Shown: positions 16,080 through 25,222 of the stretch, one piece after another | How the letters are laid out: every line of letters begins with the position of its first letter | Numbering within the stretch: position 1 is the stretch's first letter | Source: JBBSHJ01 sp038253135 | GTDB taxonomy: Bacteria; Actinomycetota; Actinomycetes; Mycobacteriales; QHCD01 | NCBI GenBank assembly: GCA_038253135.1 | Contig: JBBSHJ010000005.1 | Coordinates: forward strand, 1-63,987 | Length of the DNA stretch: 63,987 nt | Direction of reading: 5' to 3' | Position numbers and translations under genes: made by a program | The notes under the pieces: model-generated | Databases searched by the model: none | What the model saw: only the letters and a program-made list of their open reading frames with translations | What the model was told of the DNA's origin: nothing

Positions 16080-16238
16080 GGTTCCGGCTCCCAGTGGACG
16101 GTTGCGGTCGGACCTCTCAGCATCCGTGACGGCTGCCGGCCGCGACTCGGCGGGCACCCTGAATCCGACCCTGACATCCACCATGCGATGCGGATCCGAC
16201 CGGTCGCAGTGGGGCCAGCACCCCTCTTTTCCGGGGGC

Positions 16239-17474
16239 TCAGTCACGGTGGAGTGCGCGCAGGCGGATGGTCTCGGGCAGGCCCGCCAGCGCTGCCACGC
16301 CGGGCTCGTCCAGCGCCTTGCCGACATCGGTCACGACGTAGCCGACCTCGCCGCGGGTGCCCAGCGACTGGCCGTCGATGTTGACGCCGCAGTCGGCGAG
16401 CACGCCGTTGATCTTCGCCAGTACGCCGGGCAGGTTGCGGTGCACGTGCACGAGCCGCAGCGGGCTCTCGTCCTCGGCCGGTACGACGGGGGGCAGGTTG
16501 ACCGACAGCGTCGTCGTACCGTCCAGAACGTAGTGCCGGAGCTTGGACGCGACGAACCGGCCGATGTCCTGCTGCGCCTCCTCGGTCGACCCGCCGACGT
16601 GCGGGGTGAGGATGACGTTGCGCAGCCCGCGCAGCTCCGACTCGAACGCCTCGCCGCGGCGCTTGGGTTCCCGGGGAAAGACGTCGATCGCGGCGCCGGC
16701 CACGTGCCCGGACTCGACGTGCCGGCGCAGCGCGCCGTGATCGACGACGAAGCCGCGGGAGAGATTCAGGAAGATCGCGCCCTGCCGCATCGTGCCGAAC
16801 TGGGCGTCACCGAACAGGTCGTTGTTGCCCGGCCGCCCGTCGACGTGCAGCGTGACGACGTCGGACCCGGCCAGCAGCTCGGCGAGGGTGCGGCAGCGCT
16901 TGGCATTTCCGAGCGCGAGCTTGTCGGCGGTGTCGTAGAACGAGACCGCCATCCCGAGGGCCTCGGCGACCACCGAGAGCTGGCTGCCGATGTTGCCGTA
17001 ACCCACGATGCCCAGGCGTCGGCCCCGGATCTCGTGGCTGCCCGCGGCCGACTTGTCCCAGATGCCGGCGTGCATGTCGGTGGTCTTGTCGGTGAGCCGG
17101 CGGGTGAGCGCGATGATCTCGGCGATCGCCAGCTCGACGACGCTGCGGGTGTTGGAGAACGGGGCGTTGAAGACGGCGATGCCGCGCTCGGTCGCCGCCG
17201 GCAGGTCGAGCTGGTTGGTGCCGATGCAGAAGGCGCCGACGGCGATCAGATCGGGCGCGGCGGCGAGGGCGGGCTCGGTGACCTGGGTCTGCGAGCGCAC
17301 GCCGAGCAGGCTCACGCCGGGGAGGCGCTCGATCAGCTGGGGTTCGGTCAGGGCGCCGTCGTGCGTTTCGACGCGGAATCCGGCGTCGCGGAGCACGCCG
17401 GCCGCGTCGGGGTGGATGCTCTCGAGCAGCAGGGCGCGCTGGGGACGTGTCCCGGCGTCGGTGGCAGCGGTCAC
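16239..17474 (-). CDS. serA: D-3-phosphoglycerate dehydrogenase
   Basis: About 411 residues. Rossmann motif LGIVGYGNIGSQLS; catalytic Arg/Glu/His in LNLSRGFVVDHGAL, REPKRRGEAFESEL and LTPHVGGSTEEAQQDIGRF; C-terminal ACT domain (RLVHVHRNLPGVLAKINGVL). It oxidises 3-phosphoglycerate to 3-phosphohydroxypyruvate, the first step of serine synthesis; the ACT domain normally binds serine for feedback. This is the E. coli-length form (one ACT, no intervening domain), unlike the roughly 530-residue mycobacterial type. GTG 17474 is preferred because of an AGAGAGG box about 9 nt upstream; an alternative is GTG 17510. The 17475-17757 interval shows no supported feature. Confidence 0.88.
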   Translation of the reverse strand: MTAATDAGTRPQRALLLESIHPDAAGVLRDAGFRVETHDGALTEPQLIERLPGVSLLGVRSQTQVTEPALAAAPDLIAVGAFCIGTNQLDLPAATERGIAVFNAPFSNTRSVVELAIAEIIALTRRLTDKTTDMHAGIWDKSAAGSHEIRGRRLGIVGYGNIGSQLSVVAEALGMAVSFYDTADKLALGNAKRCRTLAELLAGSDVVTLHVDGRPGNNDLFGDAQFGTMRQGAIFLNLSRGFVVDHGALRRHVESGHVAGAAIDVFPREPKRRGEAFESELRGLRNVILTPHVGGSTEEAQQDIGRFVASKLRHYVLDGTTTLSVNLPPVVPAEDESPLRLVHVHRNLPGVLAKINGVLADCGVNIDGQSLGTRGEVGYVVTDVGKALDEPGVAALAGLPETIRLRALHRD

Positions 17475-17757
17475 GGCGGGGTGCCTCTCTGCGGCGGGCG
17501 TGCTGGGCACGCGGGGGCTCCGAATTCACGCCGGCTCCGCGGAAAAGAGTGCTCGGCGGTGAGAGGGGCGGGGCCCAGGCGTGCGGTCCCGATCGGATCG
17601 TTCGGGCCGCTCCCCGGTGGTTGCCCCCCCGACGCCAGTCACGGCGTACCCACCTTAACCGGACGGTGCGACGGTGGTCATCTCGAGATCGGCACCGGAC
17701 TGGGGGAAATCATCCACCGATCCGGTGCGCGATTCCCCCACCCCGGGGGCGGGACGG

Positions 17758-18753
17758 TTACAGTGCCACGATCGCCTTCTTCTCGACCGACTCGTAGGCG
17801 CCGAGGATCACCTTGAGCACGTTGATGCCCTCGACCTGGGTGTCGATCGGCCGGGCGCCCTCGCGGATGCAGCGGGCGAAGTCGGCGATCTCTGCGGTGA
17901 AACCGTCCACCGGGTCGAAGGTGTAGGTGTGCGTGTCGCCGCGACCCTCGCGGACGCTGAGCGTCGTACCGTCGCTCCATAGCGAGCCCTTCTCGCCGAC
18001 GACGGAGAACCGCTCGGTGCACCCGGCCGGGTTGTAGGCCCAGCTGGTGATGATCGTCCCGACCGCACCGGACGCGAAGCGCACCATGACCTGCGCCGAG
18101 TCCTCGCCCTCCATGAAGGCCAGCCGGTGCGTCGACGTCATGGCGGTCACCTCGGTCGGCGCCGAGCCGGCAAGGTGCAGCAGCAGGTACGTCGGGTGGT
18201 AGCCGGTGTCGATCAGCTCGCCGCCGCCCGAGGTCGCCTTGTGCGCCCGCCAGCCCATGTTGGCCGGGTCGAAATTGTTGAAGAAGCTGTCCGTCGTCCG
18301 CAGCTCGTACGGCGTACCGATCGCGCCGGCGGTGAGCAGCTCACGCGCCTTCGCCACCGGCGGCATGAACAGCTGGTTGTGCGCGCACATCAGGGTGATG
18401 CCCGCCTTGTCGACGGCATCGCCGACGCGTGCGGCCTCGTCCAGCGACAGGCACAGCGGTTTCTCGCACAGCACGTGCTTGCCGGCCTCGGCCGCGGCCA
18501 CGATCGCGTCGACGTGCAGGTGGTGCGGCAGGCAGATGTCGACCGCGTCGACCGGCGTCTTCTCCAGCATCTCCCGGTAGTCGGAGTACGTCGCGGCATC
18601 GCCGAGCTCGCCCGCGCGACGCCGCGCGTTCTCGGCGACGACGTCGGAGACGGCGGCCACGGTGATCGCGTCGGCCGCGGCCTGATAGCCGCGCACGTGC
18701 GCACCGGCAATGCCGCCGGCGCCGATCAGCCCGACCTTCAGTTTGTCGGCCAT
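17758..18753 (-). CDS. Gfo/Idh/MocA family oxidoreductase
   Basis: 331 residues. N-terminal Rossmann fold KVGLIGAGGIAGAHVRGYQ, the dinucleotide-binding EKP motif (HVLCEKPLCLSLDEA) and the catalytic-domain signature GGGELIDTGYHPTYLLLHLAG with the conserved DxGxH. Enzymes of this family oxidise or reduce sugar and cyclitol hydroxyls with NAD(P). The substrate cannot be read from sequence. It is divergent from an SDR whose far end overlaps a second Gfo/Idh/MocA gene; the three may serve one cyclitol or sugar route. Confidence 0.85.
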   Translation of the reverse strand: MADKLKVGLIGAGGIAGAHVRGYQAAADAITVAAVSDVVAENARRRAGELGDAATYSDYREMLEKTPVDAVDICLPHHLHVDAIVAAAEAGKHVLCEKPLCLSLDEAARVGDAVDKAGITLMCAHNQLFMPPVAKARELLTAGAIGTPYELRTTDSFFNNFDPANMGWRAHKATSGGGELIDTGYHPTYLLLHLAGSAPTEVTAMTSTHRLAFMEGEDSAQVMVRFASGAVGTIITSWAYNPAGCTERFSVVGEKGSLWSDGTTLSVREGRGDTHTYTFDPVDGFTAEIADFARCIREGARPIDTQVEGINVLKVILGAYESVEKKAIVAL

Positions 18754-18788
18754 GTCCTGGATGCTCCCTCTGGTTGGATTCGGTGGTG

Positions 18789-19550
18789 ATGAATCGGTTT
18801 GCGGGCAAGGTGGCGTTCGTGACCGGCGGAGGCCACGGGATCGGGCGGGCGACCGCGGGCCGGCTGGCGGCCGAAGGCGCAGCAGTCGTGCTCGCCGATC
18901 TCGACCTCGACGCGGCCCAACGTGCCGCCGCCGACCTGCGGGCCGCCGGGCGTACGGCGTCGGCTGTGCGACTGGATATCACCGACCGCGCCTCGGTGGA
19001 GGCCGCGGTCGCCGACTCGGTCGACGGCCGGTTGGACGTGCTCGTCAACACCGCCGGCGGTGACTACGCCAGCGTCGATCCTATGCAGGGCGACGAGCCC
19101 TGGACGCAGCTGCAGGACCTCAACCTCACCGGGACCGTGCGCTGCATCCGGGCCTGCCGGCCGGCGCTGCTCGCCGACCCCGATGGGGGAGCAGTGGTCA
19201 CCGTCGGCTCGATCAACGGGCTGGTGGCCTTCGGCAGCGACCCCTACTCGGCAGCCAAGGCCGGCCTTTCGTGCCTGACCCTGGACCTCGCCGCCCGGTA
19301 CGCCGCGCGGGGACTGCGCTTCAACCTGGTGGCGCCCGGCACGGTGCGAGCCCGGAACCGGGACGGCCAGCCCGGTGCCCTCGATGGGCTGACGCGCTGC
19401 TACCCGCTCGGGCGGATCGGCGAGCCCGAAGACATCGCGGCCGCGATCACCTTCCTCGCCTCGGGCGACGCGTCGTGGATGACCGGCGTCGTGCTGCCGG
19501 TCGAGGGTGGCGTGCAGACTGGCCCGATGGCTCACCTGGCGCGGCACTAA
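18789..19550 (+). CDS. Short-chain dehydrogenase/reductase
   Basis: About 253 residues. TGGGHGIGR nucleotide motif, NTAGG (variant of NNAG), a Ser in VGSINGLVAFG and the catalytic YSAAK, with a PVEGGVQTG ending. Classical NAD(P)-dependent SDR of unknown substrate. The Y-x-x-x-K pair is intact. ATG 18789 is chosen; an in-frame ATG at 18774 is also possible. Its stop overlaps the end of the following convergent gene by 4 nt. The position between two Gfo/Idh/MocA genes suggests shared sugar metabolism. Confidence 0.8.
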   Translation: MNRFAGKVAFVTGGGHGIGRATAGRLAAEGAAVVLADLDLDAAQRAAADLRAAGRTASAVRLDITDRASVEAAVADSVDGRLDVLVNTAGGDYASVDPMQGDEPWTQLQDLNLTGTVRCIRACRPALLADPDGGAVVTVGSINGLVAFGSDPYSAAKAGLSCLTLDLAARYAARGLRFNLVAPGTVRARNRDGQPGALDGLTRCYPLGRIGEPEDIAAAITFLASGDASWMTGVVLPVEGGVQTGPMAHLARH

Positions 19551-20530
19551 CGCGGCACGGCGACGGCGTCGCCGGTGGTGGCGGACTCGTACGCCGCTTC
19601 CATCAGGGCGCTGAGATCGCGGGCCGCGGCGACGTTGTCGGTCATTGGCGTGCCGGACTCGATCGCCGCCGCCCATCGGGCCAATGGCTTGTCGCCGTCG
19701 GCCGGCAGCTTCTCCGCCGTGAACTCCGACTCGCCCTTGCCGCGGATGTACATCGTGTCCGTCGGTGTGCCATACATCAGGGCGCCCTCGGTGCCGAAGA
19801 CCTCGATCGCAAACGGCGACACCTGGTTGACGAAGCCGGCTTCGACGACGCCGATCGCGCCGGAGTCGGTGTGCAGCAGGACGACCGCATTGTCCTCGAC
19901 GCCGCGTCCGGTGAGGTGACCGAAGCTCGCCGACACCTTTGTCGGCCGCTGAGGGAGAAACAGATTGGCCAGATACATCGGGTGGCAGCCGAGGTCGATC
20001 AGGGCGCCGCCGCCTGTCGCCGCGGCCTCGAAGAATCGGTCTGGGAGCCAGGCGTCGCCGAGCGCACCGGAGTGCGAGAGGCGGGTGCGCACGAGGGTGA
20101 TGTCGCCGAGCCGGCCTGACTCGATCACCTCCCGCGCTGCTGCGGTGTACCCGGTGTACAGCCGGGGCAGCGAGACGGTCAGGATCACCCCTGACTCGTC
20201 GACCGCAGCGAGGATCTCGTCGCACTCGGCGATGGTCGTGGCGATGACTTTCTCGGTGAAGATGTGCTTGCCGGCCCGCGCGGCGGCCACCATGACGTCG
20301 CGGTGCAGGGTGGTCGGTGTCTCGACGATCACCGCGTCCACGTCGCCGCGGGCCAGGATCGCCTCGACCGAGGACTCGGTCGGTACGCCGAGCTCGGCCG
20401 CCTTGGCGGCACCGCGCTCGGCCTGCTCGTCCCACACCGCGGTGATCTCGATGCCCGGATTCACGCTGGCCTGGCGGACGTAATCGCCGGCGTGGACATG
20501 CCAGAAGCTGAGCATCGCAGCGCGGATCAC
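19547..20530 (-). CDS. Gfo/Idh/MocA family oxidoreductase
   Basis: About 327 residues from GTG 20530, preceded by AGGAG at a 4-nt spacing. The start is atypical in that IRAAMLSFWHVHAGDYV replaces the usual G-x-G-x-x-G Rossmann loop, a pattern known in a subset of this family whose members begin with a His-containing loop. Further on are VIVETPTTLHRD, HIFTEKVIATT (EKV in place of EKP) and GGGALIDLGCHPMYLANLF. The missing glycine loop raises the question whether NAD(P) is bound conventionally. Paralogous to the oxidoreductase at 17758-18753 but distant. Confidence 0.8.
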   Translation of the reverse strand: MIRAAMLSFWHVHAGDYVRQASVNPGIEITAVWDEQAERGAAKAAELGVPTESSVEAILARGDVDAVIVETPTTLHRDVMVAAARAGKHIFTEKVIATTIAECDEILAAVDESGVILTVSLPRLYTGYTAAAREVIESGRLGDITLVRTRLSHSGALGDAWLPDRFFEAAATGGGALIDLGCHPMYLANLFLPQRPTKVSASFGHLTGRGVEDNAVVLLHTDSGAIGVVEAGFVNQVSPFAIEVFGTEGALMYGTPTDTMYIRGKGESEFTAEKLPADGDKPLARWAAAIESGTPMTDNVAAARDLSALMEAAYESATTGDAVAVPR

Positions 20531-20710
20531 AGGGCTCCTAGAGGGGTTGTCGAAACGATCGGATCTCGTCGATAGGCGGACCGCCTGGCGGGCCGTCACG
20601 TCAAAACGCTAGCGATGGCCGCCCGGCGCAGGGCCCCCTTGTCCCGAACCGGCCGAAGCCGCACCGGGCGGACACGGGCACTCGGCAGGTGCGTCAGGGG
20701 TGTGACTGCT

Positions 20711-20738
20711 GTGACACGCGGGACGCGCGGGGTACGGT
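20711..20738 (+). promoter_or_regulatory. Leaderless promoter of ftsK
   Basis: GTGACA (20711-20716) and TACGGT (20733-20738) with a 16-nt spacer; the -10 ends 6 nt before ATG 20745, so transcription should begin at the start codon. Confidence 0.45.
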
Positions 20739-20744
20739 CTAACC

Positions 20745-23279
20745 ATGCCGGCACGCAACTCGACCGACTCGCGCCCGCGCGCTCGCGCGGGCGCGACGGC
20801 CCGGTCCGGCGCCGCCCCGGCCCGGAAGCCGACCGCGAAGAATCCCACCAAGCCCAGCACCCGGCGTACGCCCGCCAAGGCCCCGCCGAAGCGGACGCCC
20901 GCGCGCACCCCATCCGGTCGGGGCACGGTCGCCAAGACCGTCCGGGCGATAGCCCGGATCTGGTCGCTCGCGGCCCGCGGGTTCGGCGGGCTGGGCCGGT
21001 CGGTCGGCGCGCACAGCACCGCACGCGAGCAGGACCCCGCTCGCCGCCGGGACCGTACCGGACTGACACTCGCCCTCGTCGCCGTCGTGGTCGCGATCGG
21101 GACGTGGCGGATCGGCGCCGGCCGGCACGGCCAGTGGGCGCCGGCGAGCTGGGTAGACACCGCGGTCCGCGGCGTCCTCGGTGGTCCGGCCGTCATCGTC
21201 CCGCTGGTCCTGCTCGGTCTCGCGGTGCACGTCACCCGGCAGGCACCCGAGCCCGAGCGGCGCGGCCGGCTGATCATCGGGGCGCTCCTTATCGCCGTGT
21301 CCATCACGGGTCTGTGCCACATCACTGGCGGTTCACCGACCACCGGGCCCGGCAGGCGCGCGGCCGGCGGCGTGCTCGGCGCGATCACGGCCGGGCCGGT
21401 CGAGACCGCGCTGACCGGCGGCGTCGCGTTCGCCGTCCTCGTGCCGATCGGGATCCTCGGGCTGTTCGTCGTCACCGCGACGCCGCTGCGCAGGGTTCCG
21501 GAGTACGCCGTTCGCGCCGCCGACTACCTGGGCTTCCGGGCACCGCAGGAGCCCGAGGACGCGACGCCGGCGCCGCCCGGGCGGCGGGAGCTCTCTGGGC
21601 CGCCGGTCCGGCTGCGCCGCGCCTCCCGCCGTCGCGTCGGCGCGCTGCGCGGCGCCGAATCCGACGACCAGCCGCCGCTGTCCGGCCCGGAGCCGCCGCA
21701 CCCGTTTGGCGAGCCGGCGGCGACCCTTCCCGGCCTGCCCGCGCCGACCGAGAAGGCCACGACCCCCGAGCCGGACGACGACGACCCGCCGCCCGTCGCG
21801 GCTCCTGACCTGACGGCGTACCGCCTGCCGCCGACCTCGATGCTGTCCGGTGGCGCGGCGGCCAAGGCCCGCACCCAGGCCAACGACACGGTCATCGACG
21901 CGGTGCAGCAGGTCTTCGAGGAGTTCGAGGTCGACGCGTCCGTCACCGGGTTCACCCGCGGGCCGACCGTCACCCGTTACGAGGTCGAACTCGGCCCGCG
22001 GGTCAAGGTGGAGCGGGTCACCCAGCTCTCGCGCAACATCGCCTATGCCGTGCGCAGCTCCGACATCCGGATCCTGTCGCCGATCCCGGGCAAGAGCGCG
22101 GTAGGTATCGAGATCCCCAACGCTGACCGCGAGTGGGTGATGCTCGGCGACGTCCTGCGCTCGGGCACCGCGGATCGCGACCCGCACCCGATGCTGGCCG
22201 GGCTGGGCAAGGACATCGAAGGCGGCTTCGTCCTGGCCAACCTGACCAAGATGCCGCACATCCTGATCGCCGGGGCCACCGGCGCCGGCAAGTCCAGCTG
22301 CATCAATGCCCTGATCACCTCGGTGCTGAGCCGGGCGACGCCCCAGCAGGTGCGGATGGTGCTGATCGATCCCAAGCGGGTCGAGCTCTCGGCGTACCAA
22401 GGCGTCCCGCACCTCGTCACCCCGATCATCACCAACCCGAAGAAGGCGGCCGATGCGCTGGCCTGGGTGGTGCGCGAGATGGAGATGCGCTATGAGGACA
22501 TGCAGGCCTCGGGGGTCAAGCACATCAACGAGTTCAACGCCCGGGTCGCCTCCGGCCGGATTACCGCGCCGCCCGGCAGCGAGCGGGTCTACCAGCCCTA
22601 TCCGTTCCTGCTGGTGATCGTCGACGAGCTGGCCGACCTCATGATGATCGCGCCCCGCGACGTCGAGGACGCCGTCGTCCGCATCACCCAGCTGGCCCGC
22701 GCGGCCGGCATCCACCTGGTCCTCGCGACGCAGCGGCCGAGCGTCGACGTCGTCACCGGCCTGATCAAGGCCAACGTGCCGAGCCGCCTGGCCTTCTCGA
22801 CCGCGAGCCTCGCGGACTCGAGGGTCATCCTCGACCAGCCCGGGGCCGAGAAGCTGATCGGCGCCGGCGACGCGCTGTTCCTCCCGATGGGCGCGAGCAA
22901 GCCACAGCGGATCCAGGGCGCCTACGTGCCCGAGGAGGAGGTCGACCGGGTCGTCGAGTTCTGCAAGAGGCAGGCCGAGCCCGACTACCGCGACGAGGTC
23001 GTCGCCCCGCCACCGACCGAGAAGAGGATCGACGGGGACATCGGGGAGGACATGGACCTGCTGTGCCAGGCGGCCGAGCTGGTGATCTCCACCCAGCTCG
23101 GCTCCACCTCGATGCTGCAGCGCAAGCTGCGGGTCGGCTTCGCCAAGGCCGGCCGGCTGATGGACCTGATGGAGAGCCGCGGCATCGTCGGGCCGTCGCA
23201 GGGCTCGAAGGCCCGCGACGTGCTCGTCAACCCGGACGAGGGCGACGAGACGATCGCAGGTATCCGCGGCGTCGCATGA
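20745..23279 (+). CDS. ftsK: DNA translocase FtsK
   Basis: 844 residues. A long Ala/Pro/Arg/Lys-rich N-terminal tail is followed by four membrane segments between about residues 105 and 250, a proline/acidic linker, the alpha-beta motor with Walker A GATGAGKS near residue 510 and Walker B LLVIVDELADLMM, and the winged-helix gamma domain (AAELVISTQLGSTSMLQRKLRVGFAKAGRLMDLME) that reads polar KOPS-like sites. FtsK pumps DNA at the septum and promotes dimer resolution. The upstream interval 20531-20744 carries its promoter only. The stop overlaps a 13-codon ORF. Confidence 0.94.
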   Translation: MPARNSTDSRPRARAGATARSGAAPARKPTAKNPTKPSTRRTPAKAPPKRTPARTPSGRGTVAKTVRAIARIWSLAARGFGGLGRSVGAHSTAREQDPARRRDRTGLTLALVAVVVAIGTWRIGAGRHGQWAPASWVDTAVRGVLGGPAVIVPLVLLGLAVHVTRQAPEPERRGRLIIGALLIAVSITGLCHITGGSPTTGPGRRAAGGVLGAITAGPVETALTGGVAFAVLVPIGILGLFVVTATPLRRVPEYAVRAADYLGFRAPQEPEDATPAPPGRRELSGPPVRLRRASRRRVGALRGAESDDQPPLSGPEPPHPFGEPAATLPGLPAPTEKATTPEPDDDDPPPVAAPDLTAYRLPPTSMLSGGAAAKARTQANDTVIDAVQQVFEEFEVDASVTGFTRGPTVTRYEVELGPRVKVERVTQLSRNIAYAVRSSDIRILSPIPGKSAVGIEIPNADREWVMLGDVLRSGTADRDPHPMLAGLGKDIEGGFVLANLTKMPHILIAGATGAGKSSCINALITSVLSRATPQQVRMVLIDPKRVELSAYQGVPHLVTPIITNPKKAADALAWVVREMEMRYEDMQASGVKHINEFNARVASGRITAPPGSERVYQPYPFLLVIVDELADLMMIAPRDVEDAVVRITQLARAAGIHLVLATQRPSVDVVTGLIKANVPSRLAFSTASLADSRVILDQPGAEKLIGAGDALFLPMGASKPQRIQGAYVPEEEVDRVVEFCKRQAEPDYRDEVVAPPPTEKRIDGDIGEDMDLLCQAAELVISTQLGSTSMLQRKLRVGFAKAGRLMDLMESRGIVGPSQGSKARDVLVNPDEGDETIAGIRGVA

Positions 23280-23317
23280 GCACCGCCGACGCACTCGCTT
23301 CCGCGGAGGCGGCATGA
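23276..23317 (+). CDS. 13-codon bridging ORF between ftsK and the RodZ-like gene
   Basis: ATG 23276 overlaps the ftsK stop (ATGA), reads 13 codons (MSTADALASAEAA) and stops in a second ATGA that starts the next gene at 23314. The purine run gcggaggcgg inside it lies just before the next ATG and could be its ribosome binding site. It may be a translational bridge rather than a functional peptide, and could be chance. Confidence 0.3.
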   Translation: MSTADALASAEAA

Positions 23318-23736
23318 GCGGGGACTCCGGCATCGGTGACCGGCTCAGCGCGGCGCGCAAGGCCAGCCGGCTCTCGACGGCCGAGGTGGCCAGGTCGACG
23401 AGGCTGCGCCCGGAGCTCATCGACGCGCTCGAACGGGACGATTTCGCGCGGTCCGGCGGCGAGGTCTTCGCGCGCGCGCACATCCGCGCGCTCGCCAAGG
23501 TCGTCGGCGAGAAGCCCGAAGAGATGATCGAGCTGTACGACGCCTACCTGCGCCGTACCCGGCCCCGGCACCGGTGGCAGCGGCCGGACCGCACCAGGGC
23601 CGGCCTGCTGCCCGATGCGCGGCAACGCCGCTACGCGCGCCGGTGGACCCGACAGCCCCGGATGATGTGGGCGCTCGCGGCGAGCGCCGTGCTCGTCCTC
23701 GTCATCGCTGCCTGGCTCGCGGCGCATTGGGCGTGA
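23314..23736 (+). CDS. Short RodZ-like membrane protein with N-terminal HTH
   Basis: 140 residues. An N-terminal helix-turn-helix of the HTH_25 type (GDRLSAARKASRLSTAEVARSTRLRPELIDALERDDF, then RAHIRALAKVVGEKPEEMI) is followed by a strongly basic juxtamembrane stretch and one transmembrane helix (MMWALAASAVLVLVIAAWLAAHWA). RodZ links MreB to the wall machinery; this protein lacks the usual periplasmic domain. The ftsK-RodZ-like-rimO-pgsA order is common in actinobacteria. Coupled to ftsK via a tiny ORF with ATGA overlaps. Confidence 0.75.
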   Translation: MSGDSGIGDRLSAARKASRLSTAEVARSTRLRPELIDALERDDFARSGGEVFARAHIRALAKVVGEKPEEMIELYDAYLRRTRPRHRWQRPDRTRAGLLPDARQRRYARRWTRQPRMMWALAASAVLVLVIAAWLAAHWA

Positions 23737-23762
23737 CGGCCGGGTCGGCCTCGCGGGCCACG

Positions 23763-23768
23763 TAGACT
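23763..23768 (+). promoter_or_regulatory. -10 element of a probable leaderless promoter (rimO)
   Basis: TAGACT, then 7 nt, then GTG 23776. Confidence 0.4.
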
Positions 23769-23775
23769 CGTCCCG

Positions 23776-25218
23776 GTGAGTGCTCCCGGTTCGACCACCC
23801 GTCGTGTGGCCCTGCTGACGCTGGGCTGCGCCCGCAACGAGGTGGACAGCGAGGAGCTGGCCGGGCGGCTCGCGGCGCAGGGATACAACGTGGTCGACGC
23901 CGAATCGGCGGAGGCGGCCGACGCGCCGCCCGAGGCCGTGCTGGTGAACACCTGCGGTTTCGTCGAGTCGGCGAAGAAGGACTCGATCGACGCCCTGCTC
24001 GCGGCGTCCGACTCCGGGGCGAAGGTTCTCGCGGTCGGCTGCCTGGCCGAGCGGTACGGCGCACAGCTGGCTGAGACGCTGCCCGAAGCCGACGCGGTGC
24101 TGGGGTTCGACGATTACCCGCAGATCGCCGACCGCCTCGCCGATGTCCTGGCCGGCCGGCACATCGCCCCGCACACGCCGCGCGACCGGCGCTCCCTGCT
24201 GCCGATCTCGCCGGTGGATCGCGCCGCGAGCGCCGCGCCGGTGCCGGGCCACGCCGAGCGTCCCGCCGGCCTCGGGCCCGCGTCGGGGCCGCCCGTCGTA
24301 CGCCGCCGGCTCGGCTCCGCGCCGGTGGCGCCGCTGAAACTGGCCAGCGGCTGCGACCGCCGCTGCACGTTCTGCGCGATCCCGCAGTTCCGCGGGGCGT
24401 TCCGGTCCCGCCGGCCGCATGAGCTGCTCGAGGAAGCGCGCTGGCTGGCCGCCGACGGCGTCCGCGAGCTCTACTGCGTCTCGGAGAACTCCACGTCCTA
24501 CGGCAAGGACCTCGGCGACCTGCGACTGCTCGAATCGCTGCTGCCCGAGCTGGCCGCCGTCGACGGCATCGAGCGGGTGCGGCTGTCCTACCTGCAGCCG
24601 GCCGAGATGCGGCCGGGCCTGCTCCGCGCCATCGCGGCCACGCCGGGAGTCGCGCCCTACTTCGACCTGTCCTTCCAGCACGCCAGCGAGCCGGTGCTGC
24701 GCCGGATGCGCCGGTTCGGGAACCGCGAGCGCTTCGTCGACCTGGTCGAGCAGGTCCGTGCCGCCGCGCCCGAGGCCGGCATCCGCACCAACGTGATCGT
24801 CGGGTTCCCGGGTGAGACCGAGGCCGACGTCGTCGAGCTCGAGCGGTTCCTCTCGGCCGCGCGGCTCGACGTGGTCGGCGTCTTCGGCTACTCCGACGAG
24901 GACGGCACTGAAGCGGTCGGCCTCGACGGCAAGGTCGACTCCGACGAGATCAGCGCGCGGGTCGAGCGGATCGACTCGCTCGTCTCCGAGATCTCCGCGC
25001 AGCGGGCCGCGGATCGGATCGGTACGACGATCGAGATCCTCATCGAGGAGGTCGACGGCGACACCGCCGAGGGCCGCGCGGCCCACCAGGCGCCGGAGGT
25101 CGACGGCTCGACGACGCTGACGAGCGTCGCGGGCATCCGCGTCGGCGACCTCGTGCCGGCGGTCGTCGTCGACAGCATCGGGGTAGATCTCGTGGCCGAC
25201 GCCCGCTCGCGGTCATGA
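23776..25218 (+). CDS. rimO: Ribosomal protein S12 methylthiotransferase RimO
   Basis: 480 residues. N-terminal MTTase domain with three Fe-S cysteines (LGCARNEVDSE, VNTCGFVESAKKDSID, VGCLAERY); radical SAM CxxxCxxC as CDRRCTFCAIPQFRG; C-terminal TRAM-like region (EILIEEVDGDTAEGRAAHQAPEVDG is the usual sequence). A proline/arginine-rich spacer (about residues 125-180) lies between the first domain and the radical SAM core. It methylthiolates Asp88 of S12. Starts at GTG 23776 with TAGACT 7 nt upstream. The fused pgsA-cinA gene follows 4 nt after its stop. Confidence 0.93.
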   Translation: MSAPGSTTRRVALLTLGCARNEVDSEELAGRLAAQGYNVVDAESAEAADAPPEAVLVNTCGFVESAKKDSIDALLAASDSGAKVLAVGCLAERYGAQLAETLPEADAVLGFDDYPQIADRLADVLAGRHIAPHTPRDRRSLLPISPVDRAASAAPVPGHAERPAGLGPASGPPVVRRRLGSAPVAPLKLASGCDRRCTFCAIPQFRGAFRSRRPHELLEEARWLAADGVRELYCVSENSTSYGKDLGDLRLLESLLPELAAVDGIERVRLSYLQPAEMRPGLLRAIAATPGVAPYFDLSFQHASEPVLRRMRRFGNRERFVDLVEQVRAAAPEAGIRTNVIVGFPGETEADVVELERFLSAARLDVVGVFGYSDEDGTEAVGLDGKVDSDEISARVERIDSLVSEISAQRAADRIGTTIEILIEEVDGDTAEGRAAHQAPEVDGSTTLTSVAGIRVGDLVPAVVVDSIGVDLVADARSRS

Positions 25219-25222
25219 CCGT

